From Burkholderiales bacterium (lineage in GTDB: Bacteria; Pseudomonadota; Gammaproteobacteria; Burkholderiales; Burkholderiaceae_C), in contig CANJKD010000076.1 of assembly GCA_947474415.1 (NCBI GenBank), forward strand, positions 1 to 8,318: 8,318 bases of DNA, written 5' to 3'. The translations under genes were made by a program, and so were the position numbers. Shown piece by piece: positions 1 to 5,338 of this stretch (its first letter is position 1; every line of letters starts with the position of its first letter). The notes below the pieces were generated by a model that saw only the letters and a list, made by a program, of their open reading frames with translations, ran no database searches and was not told the origin of the DNA.

Positions 1-1140
1 CAGCTCTACCGCACCGATCTGACCCGTTCCAGTGATACCGCCGACAGCCTGCTGAAGCGGCTCAACGTCGTCGACGCGCCTGCCGCCCTGTTCCTGCGTA
101 CCGACCCGACCGCGCGCAAGGTGCTCGAAGGCCGAAGCGGCAAGATGGTACAGGTGCAGACCGACGAGTCGGGCGCCGTGACTGAACTAGTGGTGCGCTA
201 CGCTGCCACTAACGCGGAGCAACTGGCCACGCACTTCACCCGGCTGCGCATCACGCGCGTCGCCGGCAAACTGCTCGCCACGCTGGAAACCGCGCCGCTG
301 GCATCGCAGGTTCGCATGGGCAGCGGCACGATTCGCAGCTCGCTGTTCGCTGCCACCGACGACGCCCGCATTCCCGATAACGTGGCCACCCAACTGGCCG
401 AGGTGTTCGCGACCGACCTTGACTTCCATCGCCAATTGCGCAAAGGCGATACCTTCTCGGTGATCTACGAAGCGCTGACGGCCGATGGCGAACCCATCAC
501 CTGGGGCTCGGCTGCGGGCCGGGTATTGGCAGCCGACTTCGTCAATGATCGCAGAGCCTATTCGGCGGTCTGGTTCAAGAGCGCACAGGGCAAGGGCGCG
601 TACTACAGCTTCGACGGCCAAAGCAAGAAGCGCGCTTTTCTCGCCAGCCCGATGGAGTTTTCACGCGTGACTTCGGGCTTCGCGATGCGCCTGCACCCGA
701 TCCTGAACAGCTGGAAGAAGCACAAGGGCGTGGACTACGGTGCGCCCAGTGGCACGCCGGTGCGCGCCGTGGGTGATGGTGTGGTCGAGTTCGCCGGGCG
801 GCAAAACGGCTACGGCAATGTGCTCGAAATCAGGCACAGCAACCAGCGGTCCACCTTGTACGCCCACCTGAGCCGCATCGATGTGCGGCGGGGCCAGCAC
901 ATTGAACAGGGACAACGCGTCGGCACCGTCGGAGCCACCGGCTGGGCTACCGGCCCACACCTGCACTTCGAAGTCAAGGTAAACGGCACGCAACAAGACC
1001 CGATGTTTCTTGCCAGAGCGTCTGAAACGGTTCCGCTGAGTGCTACCGCGCTGGTCGAGTTCGCCCAATTGGCGCGCAGCGCGAAGGGCCAGCTTGAAGT
1101 GGCCGACAGCGTCGCGCGGACGGGCGCCTTCGCCGAGTGA
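1..1140 (+). CDS. M23-family (LytM-type) peptidoglycan endopeptidase, 5'-truncated by the window edge
   Basis: The reading frame is open from base 1 to a TGA at 1138-1140, so 379 codons of the C-terminal part are visible and the true start lies outside. The C-terminal catalytic domain carries the zinc-binding signature of M23 peptidases: HKGVD (visible residues 241-245, bases 721-735), LYAHLS, and GPHLHFEV with the HxH pair at bases 958-966. All expected metal ligands are present, so it is probably an active D,D-endopeptidase that cuts peptide cross-links in the envelope. The upstream part (LRKGDTFSVIYE and flanks) resembles the regulatory N-terminal domains of MepM/NMB0315-like members. A signal peptide or membrane anchor would be upstream of the window. 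It shares strand and a cell-wall theme with anmK 104 bp downstream, but a likely terminator lies between them. Family assignment is secure; the exact orthologue is not, so no symbol is given. Confidence 0.93.
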   Translation, partial: QLYRTDLTRSSDTADSLLKRLNVVDAPAALFLRTDPTARKVLEGRSGKMVQVQTDESGAVTELVVRYAATNAEQLATHFTRLRITRVAGKLLATLETAPLASQVRMGSGTIRSSLFAATDDARIPDNVATQLAEVFATDLDFHRQLRKGDTFSVIYEALTADGEPITWGSAAGRVLAADFVNDRRAYSAVWFKSAQGKGAYYSFDGQSKKRAFLASPMEFSRVTSGFAMRLHPILNSWKKHKGVDYGAPSGTPVRAVGDGVVEFAGRQNGYGNVLEIRHSNQRSTLYAHLSRIDVRRGQHIEQGQRVGTVGATGWATGPHLHFEVKVNGTQQDPMFLARASETVPLSATALVEFAQLARSAKGQLEVADSVARTGAFAE

Positions 1141-1162
1141 CAGGCTTGATTCGCAAGCAGCC

Positions 1163-1194
1163 GAAGGGGTCGACGCTGTCGGCCCTTCTTGTTT
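1163..1194 (+). terminator. Likely Rho-independent terminator of the M23 peptidase gene
   Basis: GAAGGG (1163-1168) pairs with CCCTTC (1183-1188). An inner CGAC (1171-1174) pairs with GTCG (1178-1181) around a 3-nt loop, leaving only a small GT/G internal loop. The stem is followed by TTGTTT (1189-1194). It starts 23 bp after the stop codon of the peptidase gene. The T-tract is short and interrupted, so termination may be partial. Confidence 0.6.
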
Positions 1195-1224
1195 GCGATT
1201 GCGATTGCGATTGCGATTGCGGTT
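1195..1224 (+). repeat. Hexanucleotide microsatellite (GCGATT)4 plus one variant unit
   Basis: Four perfect GCGATT units (1195-1218) are followed by one GCGGTT unit (1219-1224). The array lies between the M23 terminator and the anmK start, 19 bp before the ATG. The repeat is in frame with anmK, and read in that frame it is TTG-CGA (Leu-Arg) repeated, with no stop before the ATG. Gain or loss of a unit would change spacing by 6 bp without shifting frame. Confidence 0.9.
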
Positions 1225-1243
1225 GCGCAGTCGCCTTCGGCAC

Positions 1244-2362
1244 ATGACCGAGCTGTACATCGGCCTGATGTCGGGCACCTCGCTCGACGGCGTGGACGGT
1301 GTGCTGCTGGACCTGGCGCCCGGCAGCGCACAGACGCTGTCAGTGCTGGCGCATGAACATCGCCCGCTGCCCACCGAACTGGCTGCCGAACTGCTCGCGC
1401 TCAGCACCCCAGGCGACAACGAGCTGCACCGCGCCGCGCTGGCCGGTAATGCATTGACGCAAGCGTATGCAGAAGTCGTGCGTGCATTGTTGGTCGCAAC
1501 CGGCGTGAAGGCAGGCCAGGTTCTGGCCATCGGCGCACATGGCCAGACCGTGCGCCACCGGCCCGGTGAATTCGATGGCACGGGCTACACGCTGCAGTTG
1601 GGCAGCCCGGCACTGCTGGCAGAACTGACCGGCATCGACGTGGTGGCCGACTTGCGCAGCCGAGACGTGGCGGCCGGCGGCCAGGGCGCACCGCTGGTGC
1701 CGGCGTTTCACCGCGTGGTATTCGGGCGCGAGCGCGAGGCGGTCGGTGTGCTCAATATCGGTGGCATCGCCAACCTGACAGCCTTGCACGCAGACGGCCG
1801 CACGAGCGGTTTTGATTGCGGCCCGGGTAACGCGCTGATGGACCACTGGTGCCGTGAAAACACGGGCCAGGCCTTCGATGCGGGCGGTGCCTGGGCGGCG
1901 TCAGGCAAGGTCATCGAACCCTTGTTGGCCGCAATGCTCGGCGAAGCCTTCTTCGGCCTGCCACCACCGAAAAGCACTGGCCGTGACCTGTTCCACCCTG
2001 CCTGGCTGAATCGGCATTTGCAAGCCAATGGCAGGCTTCGCCCGCCAGATGTGCAGGCCACGCTGGCGGAGCTCACCGCCAGTAGCTGCGCCCTGGCGGT
2101 CTTGCAATATGCAGGCACCGCGCAGGAACTGCTTGTGTGTGGCGGCGGGGCGCTGAACCATCACCTGATGACCCGCCTGAAGGCACTGCTGCCCGCCATG
2201 AACGTTTCGCCGACCGACGCGCGTGGTTTGCCTGCGATGCAGGTCGAAGCCAGCGCCTTCGCGTGGCTGGCATGCGCTTTTCGCCGGCATGAATGCGCGA
2301 ACCTGAGCGCTGTGACCGGTGCAGCCGGGCCACGCCGGCTCGGCGCGCTGTACCCGGCCTGA
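1244..2362 (+). CDS. anmK: Anhydro-N-acetylmuramic acid kinase AnmK
   Basis: The 372-aa protein matches the usual length of about 370 aa. AnmK phosphorylates and hydrolytically opens 1,6-anhydro-MurNAc to MurNAc-6-phosphate with ATP, a cytoplasmic step of peptidoglycan recycling. Visible family motifs are the N-terminal phosphate-binding GLMSGTSLDGVD (7-18), HGQTVRHRP (99-107), NIGGIANLT (171-179), FDCGPGNALMD (190-200) with the likely catalytic Asp 191, KSTGRDLF (243-250), VCGGGALN (298-305) and the C-terminal EASAFAWLA (335-343). The ATG at 1244 is chosen because MTELYIGLMSGTSLDG is the normal family N-terminus. The open frame continues upstream, but only through the Leu-Arg repeat, which is not family sequence. 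No clear Shine-Dalgarno precedes this ATG. The gene converges with erpA. Confidence 0.96.
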   Translation: MTELYIGLMSGTSLDGVDGVLLDLAPGSAQTLSVLAHEHRPLPTELAAELLALSTPGDNELHRAALAGNALTQAYAEVVRALLVATGVKAGQVLAIGAHGQTVRHRPGEFDGTGYTLQLGSPALLAELTGIDVVADLRSRDVAAGGQGAPLVPAFHRVVFGREREAVGVLNIGGIANLTALHADGRTSGFDCGPGNALMDHWCRENTGQAFDAGGAWAASGKVIEPLLAAMLGEAFFGLPPPKSTGRDLFHPAWLNRHLQANGRLRPPDVQATLAELTASSCALAVLQYAGTAQELLVCGGGALNHHLMTRLKALLPAMNVSPTDARGLPAMQVEASAFAWLACAFRRHECANLSAVTGAAGPRRLGALYPA

Positions 2363-2373
2363 ACCGCCCGATC

Positions 2374-2413
2374 AATCGTGCGACGGACGAAGCTGCACGT
2401 CCGCTATACGATT
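2374..2413. repeat. Interrupted inverted repeat downstream of anmK
   Basis: Outer arms AATCGT (2374-2379) and ACGATT (2408-2413) and inner arms CGGACG (2384-2389) and CGTCCG (2398-2403) are all perfect. They are separated by a 4x4 internal loop and an 8-nt apical loop. It begins 12 bp after the anmK stop. It lacks a T-tract on either strand. It may protect the anmK mRNA 3' end or help termination together with the adjacent hairpin at 2418-2437. Confidence 0.6.
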
Positions 2414-2414
2414 G

Positions 2415-2437
2415 AAAAAGCCGCCCTGGGGCGGCTT
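2415..2437 (-). terminator. Rho-independent terminator of erpA
   Basis: A perfect 8-bp stem, AAGCCGCC (2418-2425) with GGCGGCTT (2430-2437), has a 4-nt loop. Read on the minus strand it ends in TTTTT (complement of 2415-2419), a textbook terminator 20 bp past the erpA stop. On the plus strand it is followed only by TTCAT, so for convergent anmK it would be weak at best. Confidence 0.85.
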
Positions 2438-2456
2438 CATGCGACACGGGGAGGAC

Positions 2457-2840
2457 TCAGGCCGAGAAGCTCGAGCCACACCCGCATGTGGTTGTGGCAT
2501 TCGGATTCTTGATCACGAACTGCGCGCCCTGCAAATCGTCCTTGTAGTCGATCTCGGCGCCGGCCAGGTATTGCAGGCTCATCGCGTCAATCAGCAAGGT
2601 GACACCGTTCTTGTTCATCTGCGTGTCGTCGTCATTGACGATTTCATCGAAGGTGAAACCGTACTGGAAGCCGGAACAGCCGCCTCCTTGAACGAAAACA
2701 CGGAGCTTCAATTCCGGGTTGCCCTCTTCATCGACCAGTTCTTTCACCTTGTTCGCCGCGCTGTCGGTGAACACCAACGGCACCGGTGGTTCGGCATCAA
2801 GTTGGGAAAGGTCTTGGATATTTTCGGCCACTGCGCTCAT
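2457..2840 (-). CDS. erpA: Iron-sulfur cluster insertion protein ErpA
   Basis: The 127-aa A-type Fe-S carrier passes [Fe-S] clusters from the assembly machinery to target apoproteins in the cytoplasm. All three cluster-binding cysteines are present: Cys55 in [12 protein letters not shown] (51-62) and Cys119 and Cys121 in the C-terminal [10 protein letters not shown] motif. The central [28 protein letters not shown] region is typical of the ErpA subgroup. The ATG at 2840 is chosen because AGGAG lies 6 nt upstream. An in-frame TTG 18 nt further up would place that site inside the coding region. It sits downstream of rplM-rpsI on the same strand, but the rpsI terminator and a group II intron remnant separate them, so it probably has its own promoter. 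A strong terminator follows. Confidence 0.97.
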   Translation of the reverse strand: MSAVAENIQDLSQLDAEPPVPLVFTDSAANKVKELVDEEGNPELKLRVFVQGGGCSGFQYGFTFDEIVNDDDTQMNKNGVTLLIDAMSLQYLAGAEIDYKDDLQGAQFVIKNPNATTTCGCGSSFSA

Positions 2841-2846
2841 GTAGAA

Positions 2847-2851
2847 CTCCT
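2847..2851 (-). promoter_or_regulatory. Ribosome binding site of erpA
   Basis: AGGAG on the minus strand lies 6 nt before the ATG at 2840. It decides in favour of the MSAVAEN start over the TTG at 2858. Confidence 0.85.
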
Positions 2852-2873
2852 GCGGCAAGATGCCACGCCGCTC

Positions 2874-2879
2874 ATTATC
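2874..2879 (-). promoter_or_regulatory. Candidate -10 element for erpA
   Basis: The minus strand reads TGATAATG, with GATAAT resembling the sigma-70 -10 consensus. It would place transcription start roughly 25-30 nt before the erpA ATG. No convincing -35 box is seen at 16-18 bp (CTGGCG/TGGCGG at those positions), so this is tentative. An independent promoter is expected because the upstream rpsI terminator is strong. Confidence 0.35.
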
Positions 2880-2894
2880 AGGGATTCCGGCAAA

Positions 2895-2920
2895 CCCGCC
2901 AGCGGCGGGGTCTTTGACCC
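2895..2920 (-). repeat. Two overlapping GC-rich hairpins upstream of erpA
   Basis: CCCGCC (2895-2900) pairs with GGCGGG (2904-2909) around a 3-nt loop, and read on the minus strand it is followed by TTTG. GGGTC (2908-2912) pairs with GACCC (2916-2920) around TTT. The two hairpins share bases 2908-2909, so both cannot form completely at once. They lie between the end of the intron remnant and the candidate erpA -10. They could be a weak secondary terminator or part of an erpA regulatory region. Confidence 0.5.
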
Positions 2921-2959
2921 GAAACCGCGTCGTGGGCCCTCGTGAAAGTTCCCGTTCGA

Positions 2960-3035
2960 ATCCGGAGAGGGGCTGATCATCGCTGATCGGACCCTTCCCA
3001 CACCACCCAGTATGCGGGTCCGCACCGGGCGGCTC
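2960..3035 (-). ncRNA. Domain V and VI-like 3' end of the group II intron remnant
   Basis: On the minus strand GAGCC starts at 3035. CCGCCCGG (3032-3025) pairs with CTGGGTGG (3010-3003) through Watson-Crick and G-U pairs. An upper stem TGCG/CGCA carries a 4-nt loop (GACC), and two nucleotides, TA (3012-3011), bulge on the 3' side, as in domain V. The AGC triad position is 3034-3032. The next hairpin has GATCA (2988-2984) and TGATC (2979-2975) closed by the GNRA tetraloop GCGA, over a GGG/CCC base, as expected for domain VI. I do not see the usual bulged branch-point A 7-8 nt from the 3' end. Confidence 0.7.
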
Positions 3036-3065
3036 GAGTAGTTGAGGTCAGGAGAATTTCAGGTC

Positions 3066-3190
3066 TCACAGACGGTCGACGCAGGCGGTCGGAGCATCGC
3101 GCAGTTCAGTTGCATGCGGCTGGTGCGCCACCAGCGTCGGGCATTGGCAGCGATGACCGCCGCCGCTTCCGCGCTGGCCTCGAGTTCGCG
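3066..3190 (-). pseudogene. C-terminal fragment of a group II intron reverse transcriptase/maturase, frameshifted
   Basis: One minus-strand frame reads ELEASAEAAAVIAANARR followed by WWRTSRMQLNCAM. This has the pattern of the far C-terminus of intron-encoded maturases (L..LGAS.E.A ... A..RRWW..S...LN.AM..AYFDRLGVPRLS, as I recall it). The frame is then lost. In a neighbouring frame ACC GCC TGC GTC GAC CGT CTG TGA (3089-3066) gives T-A-C-V-D-R-L-stop, matching the expected [I]AYFDRL, so there is at least one frameshift and a premature stop. All catalytic reverse transcriptase motifs are missing. It is certainly non-functional. The upstream limit at about 3190 is approximate because the deletion junction cannot be located exactly. 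Confidence 0.7.
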
Positions 3191-3269
3191 CAGCAGCAAT
3201 TCACTTCGCTTGCTGTGGTCGGCTCGCGGAAGGACTTGCACCTCCAAGAGTGCGCCCATGCTGGGCGCA

Positions 3270-3298
3270 CAAAACAAAGGCCACCCAAAGGTGGCCTT
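3270..3298 (-). terminator. Rho-independent terminator of the rplM-rpsI operon
   Basis: A perfect 9-bp stem, AAGGCCACC (3277-3285) with GGTGGCCTT (3290-3298), has a 4-nt loop. On the minus strand it is followed by TGTTTTG, and counting the last two stem bases this gives a TTTGTTTT tract. It lies 27 bp past the rpsI stop. The T-tract ends exactly where the group II intron remnant begins (GTGCG at 3270), which identifies it as the intron's insertion target. Confidence 0.9.
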
Positions 3299-3325
3299 GA
3301 AGAACTGTCTCTTTCTCGAACTGGA

Positions 3326-3718
3326 TCAGCGCTTGCTGAACTGCTTACGACGGCGAGCGCCGTGGAAGCCAACCTTCTTGCGTTCCACTTCGCGCGCATC
3401 ACGCGTCACGAAGCCAGCATGCTTGAGCGGCGGCTTGAGGGTTTCGTCGTAGTCGATCAGTGCGCGGGTGATGCCGTGGCGCACGGCACCGGCCTGGCCC
3501 GACTCGCCGCCACCTTTCACGGTGACCTTGACGTCAAATGCGGCGTCGTTGGCGGTCAGCACCAGCGGCTGGCGCACGACCATGATCGAGGTCTGACGGC
3601 CGAAATACTCGTTCACGGCCTTGCCGTTCACGATGATCTGGCCGGTGCCCTTCTTGATAAAGACGCGTGCCACCGAAGACTTGCGGCGGCCGGTTCCGTA
3701 GTTCCAAATTCCGATCAT
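3326..3718 (-). CDS. rpsI: 30S ribosomal protein S9
   Basis: The 130-aa protein has the normal bacterial length. S9 binds the head of the small ribosomal subunit, and its C-terminal tail reaches the P-site tRNA. That tail is intact here ([10 protein letters not shown]), as is the family N-terminal block [14 protein letters not shown] and the central [20 protein letters not shown]. The ATG at 3718 is supported by AAGGAG 5 nt upstream. This ribosome binding site overlaps the TAA stop of rplM, and the two genes are only 9 bp apart, so they are co-transcribed and probably translationally coupled. The operon ends in a strong terminator downstream. Confidence 0.98.
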   Translation of the reverse strand: MIGIWNYGTGRRKSSVARVFIKKGTGQIIVNGKAVNEYFGRQTSIMVVRQPLVLTANDAAFDVKVTVKGGGESGQAGAVRHGITRALIDYDETLKPPLKHAGFVTRDAREVERKKVGFHGARRRKQFSKR

Positions 3719-3727
3719 TGCCGCTCC

Positions 3728-4156
3728 TTAGAGTTCGAGCACTTTGGGCTGCTGAGCAGTGTGCGGGTGCGAGGCACCGGCATAAACCTTCAGCTTCTTC
3801 ACCATCGCGTAGCCCAGCGGACCCTTCGGAAGCATGCCTTTGACGGCCTTCTCGATGGCGCGGCCAGGGTGCTTGGCCTGCATGTCCTTGAACTTCGTGG
3901 CGTGAATACCGCCCGGGTAGCCCGAGTGACGGTAGTACACCTTATCGTTCGCCTTGTTGCCGGTGACCCGGATCTTTTCGGCATTGACGATGATGATGAA
4001 ATCACCGGTGTCGACGTGGGGCGTGTAGATGGGCTTGTGTTTGCCGCGCAAGCGGAGGGCGACTTCACTGGCCACCCTTCCGAGGACCTTATCGGTCGCG
4101 TCAATCACGAACCACTCATGCACCACTTCGGCCGGCTTGGCGCTGAAGGTTTTCAT
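3728..4156 (-). CDS. rplM: 50S ribosomal protein L13
   Basis: The 142-aa protein has the expected length. L13 is an early 23S rRNA-binding protein of large-subunit assembly. Recognisable blocks are [16 protein letters not shown] near the N-terminus, [26 protein letters not shown], and [22 protein letters not shown] near the C-terminus. The ATG at 4156 gives the typical MKTFSAKP start of Burkholderiales L13. The frame stays open another 33 codons upstream, but that stretch is not family sequence. The Shine-Dalgarno is poor (AACTCCC directly before ATG), which suits a gene whose translation is feedback-regulated. In E. coli, L13 represses its own operon through the leader mRNA; whether that occurs here is inference. 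Confidence 0.98.
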   Translation of the reverse strand: MKTFSAKPAEVVHEWFVIDATDKVLGRVASEVALRLRGKHKPIYTPHVDTGDFIIIVNAEKIRVTGNKANDKVYYRHSGYPGGIHATKFKDMQAKHPGRAIEKAVKGMLPKGPLGYAMVKKLKVYAGASHPHTAQQPKVLEL

Positions 4157-4319
4157 GGGAGTTAAGCGAGTTGGTTTGTCAGCCCCCCAACCTTCGCAAA
4201 GCGCTGGCTGGTTCGTTTCGCGATCGGTCCGCTTCGAATCTCGGCGGGCTCTCACGCTGATCGCCGGCCCGCTTGGCGGGAGGCGCCTTCCTTGGGGGCA
4301 AATTTCAAGGTAGCCTGAG
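4157..4319 (-). promoter_or_regulatory. 5' leader of rplM-rpsI with a strong hairpin
   Basis: This is the probable untranslated leader between the rplM promoter region and its ATG. It contains CGCC (4262-4265), CCCGC (4268-4272), a TTG loop, GCGGG (4276-4280) and GGCG (4282-4285): nine base pairs interrupted by a 2/1 internal loop, with a 3-nt loop. Close to the ATG there are short alternative pairings (AACC at 4210-4213 and 4173-4176 on the minus strand against GGTT at 4189-4192). A long structured leader fits autogenous control by L13, but no known L13-binding motif can be demonstrated by eye. Confidence 0.45.
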
Positions 4320-4337
4320 AGTGTATCACGGAGTCAA
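4307..4337 (-). promoter_or_regulatory. Candidate promoter of rplM-rpsI
   Basis: Minus strand TTGACT (4337-4332) is a good -35 match. Two -10 options exist: TACCTT (4312-4307) at a 19-bp spacing, or the extended -10-like TGATACACT (4328-4320), which would need no strong -35. The two cannot be used together as one promoter. The region is flanked by an inverted repeat, CCTTGGG (4290-4296) / CCCAAGG (4338-4344). Position relative to rplM is sensible for a ribosomal operon with a leader of about 150 nt. Confidence 0.45.
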
Positions 4338-4392
4338 CCCAAGGTTAGTGCTGCGCCGCAGCATTTTCGAGTGCGCTCCCCAAACAACTCCC

Positions 4393-4408
4393 GTAAACTG
4401 GTATTTAC
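4393..4408. repeat. Small inverted repeat upstream of the GNAT gene
   Basis: GTAAA (4393-4397) and TTTAC (4404-4408) flank a 6-nt centre, just before the GNAT ribosome binding site. This could be an operator half-site pair in the divergent rplM/GNAT control region. The arms are short enough to be chance. Confidence 0.3.
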
Positions 4409-4430
4409 CCTATAACGGAAGGACAGCGCC

Positions 4431-5168
4431 ATGAGCGTTCCTGACCGCACCAACACCGCTCTACCCGAGAACGAAGCGAGGACACCGACTGCGGCGGCTT
4501 CGGTGCCGCTTGCGCCGAGGGCTGCGCCCAACTGGACCTGGGTGCCAATTCGTTCCCTCACACCTCGCCATCGCGAACGCATCGCCGCACACCTGATCGC
4601 GCTGCAAAGCAGTGATCGCTATCTTCGCTCCGTCTACCCGGCAACAGATGGGCAAATCTCGAACTATGTCGACATGCTTGATTTCGAGCATGACGAGGTG
4701 TTCGGAATCTTCAGCCGCCGGCTCGAACTGATTGCCATGGCTCACCTTGCACACCCCGTGGCAACAACTACCGTCGGCCGCCCGACGATGTCCGAGTTCG
4801 GCGTCTCGGTACTGCCGCATGCCAGTAACCGCCGTTTCGGCAAGCGCCTGTTCGAACACGCCGTACTGCATGCCCGCAACCGGGGCGTCGAGACCTTGTT
4901 CGTCCACGCCTTGAGCGAGAACCGCGCCATGCTCAGGATAGCCCGTGATGCCGGCTCCACCGTCGAGCGCGCTGGTTCGGAGTCAGAGGCATGGCTCAAG
5001 CCGCCGCCCGACACCCTGGCCTCGCACGTCGGAGAGTTGGTCGGGCACCAAGCTGCTGAACTGGACTATCGGTTCAAGTTGCATGCACGGCAGGTCAGCA
5101 CTCTGCTCGATGTGGTTGCCGAGGTCAAAACTTCACTCGCCAAAGCGGCGCACGTCGCAGAGGAATGA
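4431..5168 (+). CDS. GNAT-family N-acetyltransferase
   Basis: The 245-aa protein has a GNAT domain at about residues 38-190. Visible are the strand/helix start VPIRSLTPRHRERIAAHL (38-55), LELIAMAHLAHP (98-109), the acetyl-CoA-binding region FGVSVLPHASNRRFGKRLFE (123-142), and the late GNAT helix NRAMLRIARDAGS (164-176). The pyrophosphate-binding loop reads RRFGKR where the consensus is Q/RxxGxG/A, so the last small residue is replaced by Arg. Residues 1-35 are Ala/Pro/Thr-rich and probably disordered. Residues 195-245 form an extra helical C-terminal tail not needed for a GNAT fold. The start at 4431 is supported by GGAAGGA (4417-4423) 7 nt upstream. It is divergent from rplM. The substrate is unknown. 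Confidence 0.88.
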   Translation: MSVPDRTNTALPENEARTPTAAASVPLAPRAAPNWTWVPIRSLTPRHRERIAAHLIALQSSDRYLRSVYPATDGQISNYVDMLDFEHDEVFGIFSRRLELIAMAHLAHPVATTTVGRPTMSEFGVSVLPHASNRRFGKRLFEHAVLHARNRGVETLFVHALSENRAMLRIARDAGSTVERAGSESEAWLKPPPDTLASHVGELVGHQAAELDYRFKLHARQVSTLLDVVAEVKTSLAKAAHVAEE

Positions 5169-5338
5169 GCCTCGCGGGCGGCGTGCATTCGTCACGCGAA
5201 CCTGAACACAGTTCCCATCGGCCTCCGGTCGGGGCACTGCGCCTGTCAGGAACCGACGCGATTCCGCTACAGTTGATGAGTGGTCCGTGTCATGCCGACG
5301 CGGTCGCAGGTTTCTGCCCCCGGATTGCGCCGCTCGAC

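Larger units (their letters stand above)
2960..3270 (-). mobile_element. Internally deleted group II (class C-like) intron remnant
   Basis: Read on the minus strand from 3270, the sequence opens GTGCGCCC-AGCATGGGCGCA, then TCTTGGAGGTGCAAGTCC. This matches, feature by feature, the 5' end of group IIC introns as I remember it from Oceanobacillus iheyensis (GUGUGCCC-GGCAUGGGUGCA ... AGGGUGAGAGUCC). About 75 nt of domain I are recognisable, ending with GCGAAGTGAA near 3200. The sequence then passes into a decayed maturase C-terminus (about 3190-3066) and into domain V/VI-like hairpins (3035-2960). The 3' end is placed at GGAT (2960) because these introns end in AY. Intact members are about 1.9 kb, so most of domain I to IV and the reverse transcriptase gene are missing. 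It begins directly after the TTTGTTTT tail of the rpsI terminator, the preferred target of class C introns. It is certainly immobile. Confidence 0.8.

Noticed and set aside
1195..1224. Microsatellite as a CRISPR-like array
   Set aside because: Units are 6 bp and directly tandem with no spacers.
661..1581. 306-codon open frame on the minus strand
   Set aside because: It crosses the M23 catalytic region, the microsatellite and the anmK start in antisense. There are no motifs; it is a shadow frame.
2319..2945. 208-codon plus-strand frame over erpA
   Set aside because: It is antisense to erpA, whose cysteine motifs and ribosome binding site are clear.
2837..3025. 62-codon minus-strand frame in the erpA upstream region
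   Set aside because: It is read through the domain V/VI-like hairpins and overlaps the erpA start. It is an incidental frame over RNA structure.
3059..3277. 72-codon minus-strand frame as a new small gene
   Set aside because: It starts inside the rpsI terminator, crosses the intron 5' end, and only its second half looks like protein (a maturase tail). It is better explained as a pseudogene within the intron remnant.
3110..4165. 351-codon open frame on the plus strand
   Set aside because: It is antisense to rpsI and rplM, which are certain genes. The translation shows no domain and merely mirrors their codon bias.
4411..4416. TATAAC as a -10 element for the GNAT gene
   Set aside because: It abuts the ribosome binding site (4417-4423), so transcription would begin within or after it, and no -35 box is present at a proper distance (CTCCCG).
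5165..5338. N-terminal extension of the DUF2726 protein starting at the ATGA overlap with the GNAT stop
   Set aside because: It has no properly spaced ribosome binding site, the 58 extra residues look non-conserved, and the hydrophobic anchor would no longer be N-terminal. It is kept only as an alternative.
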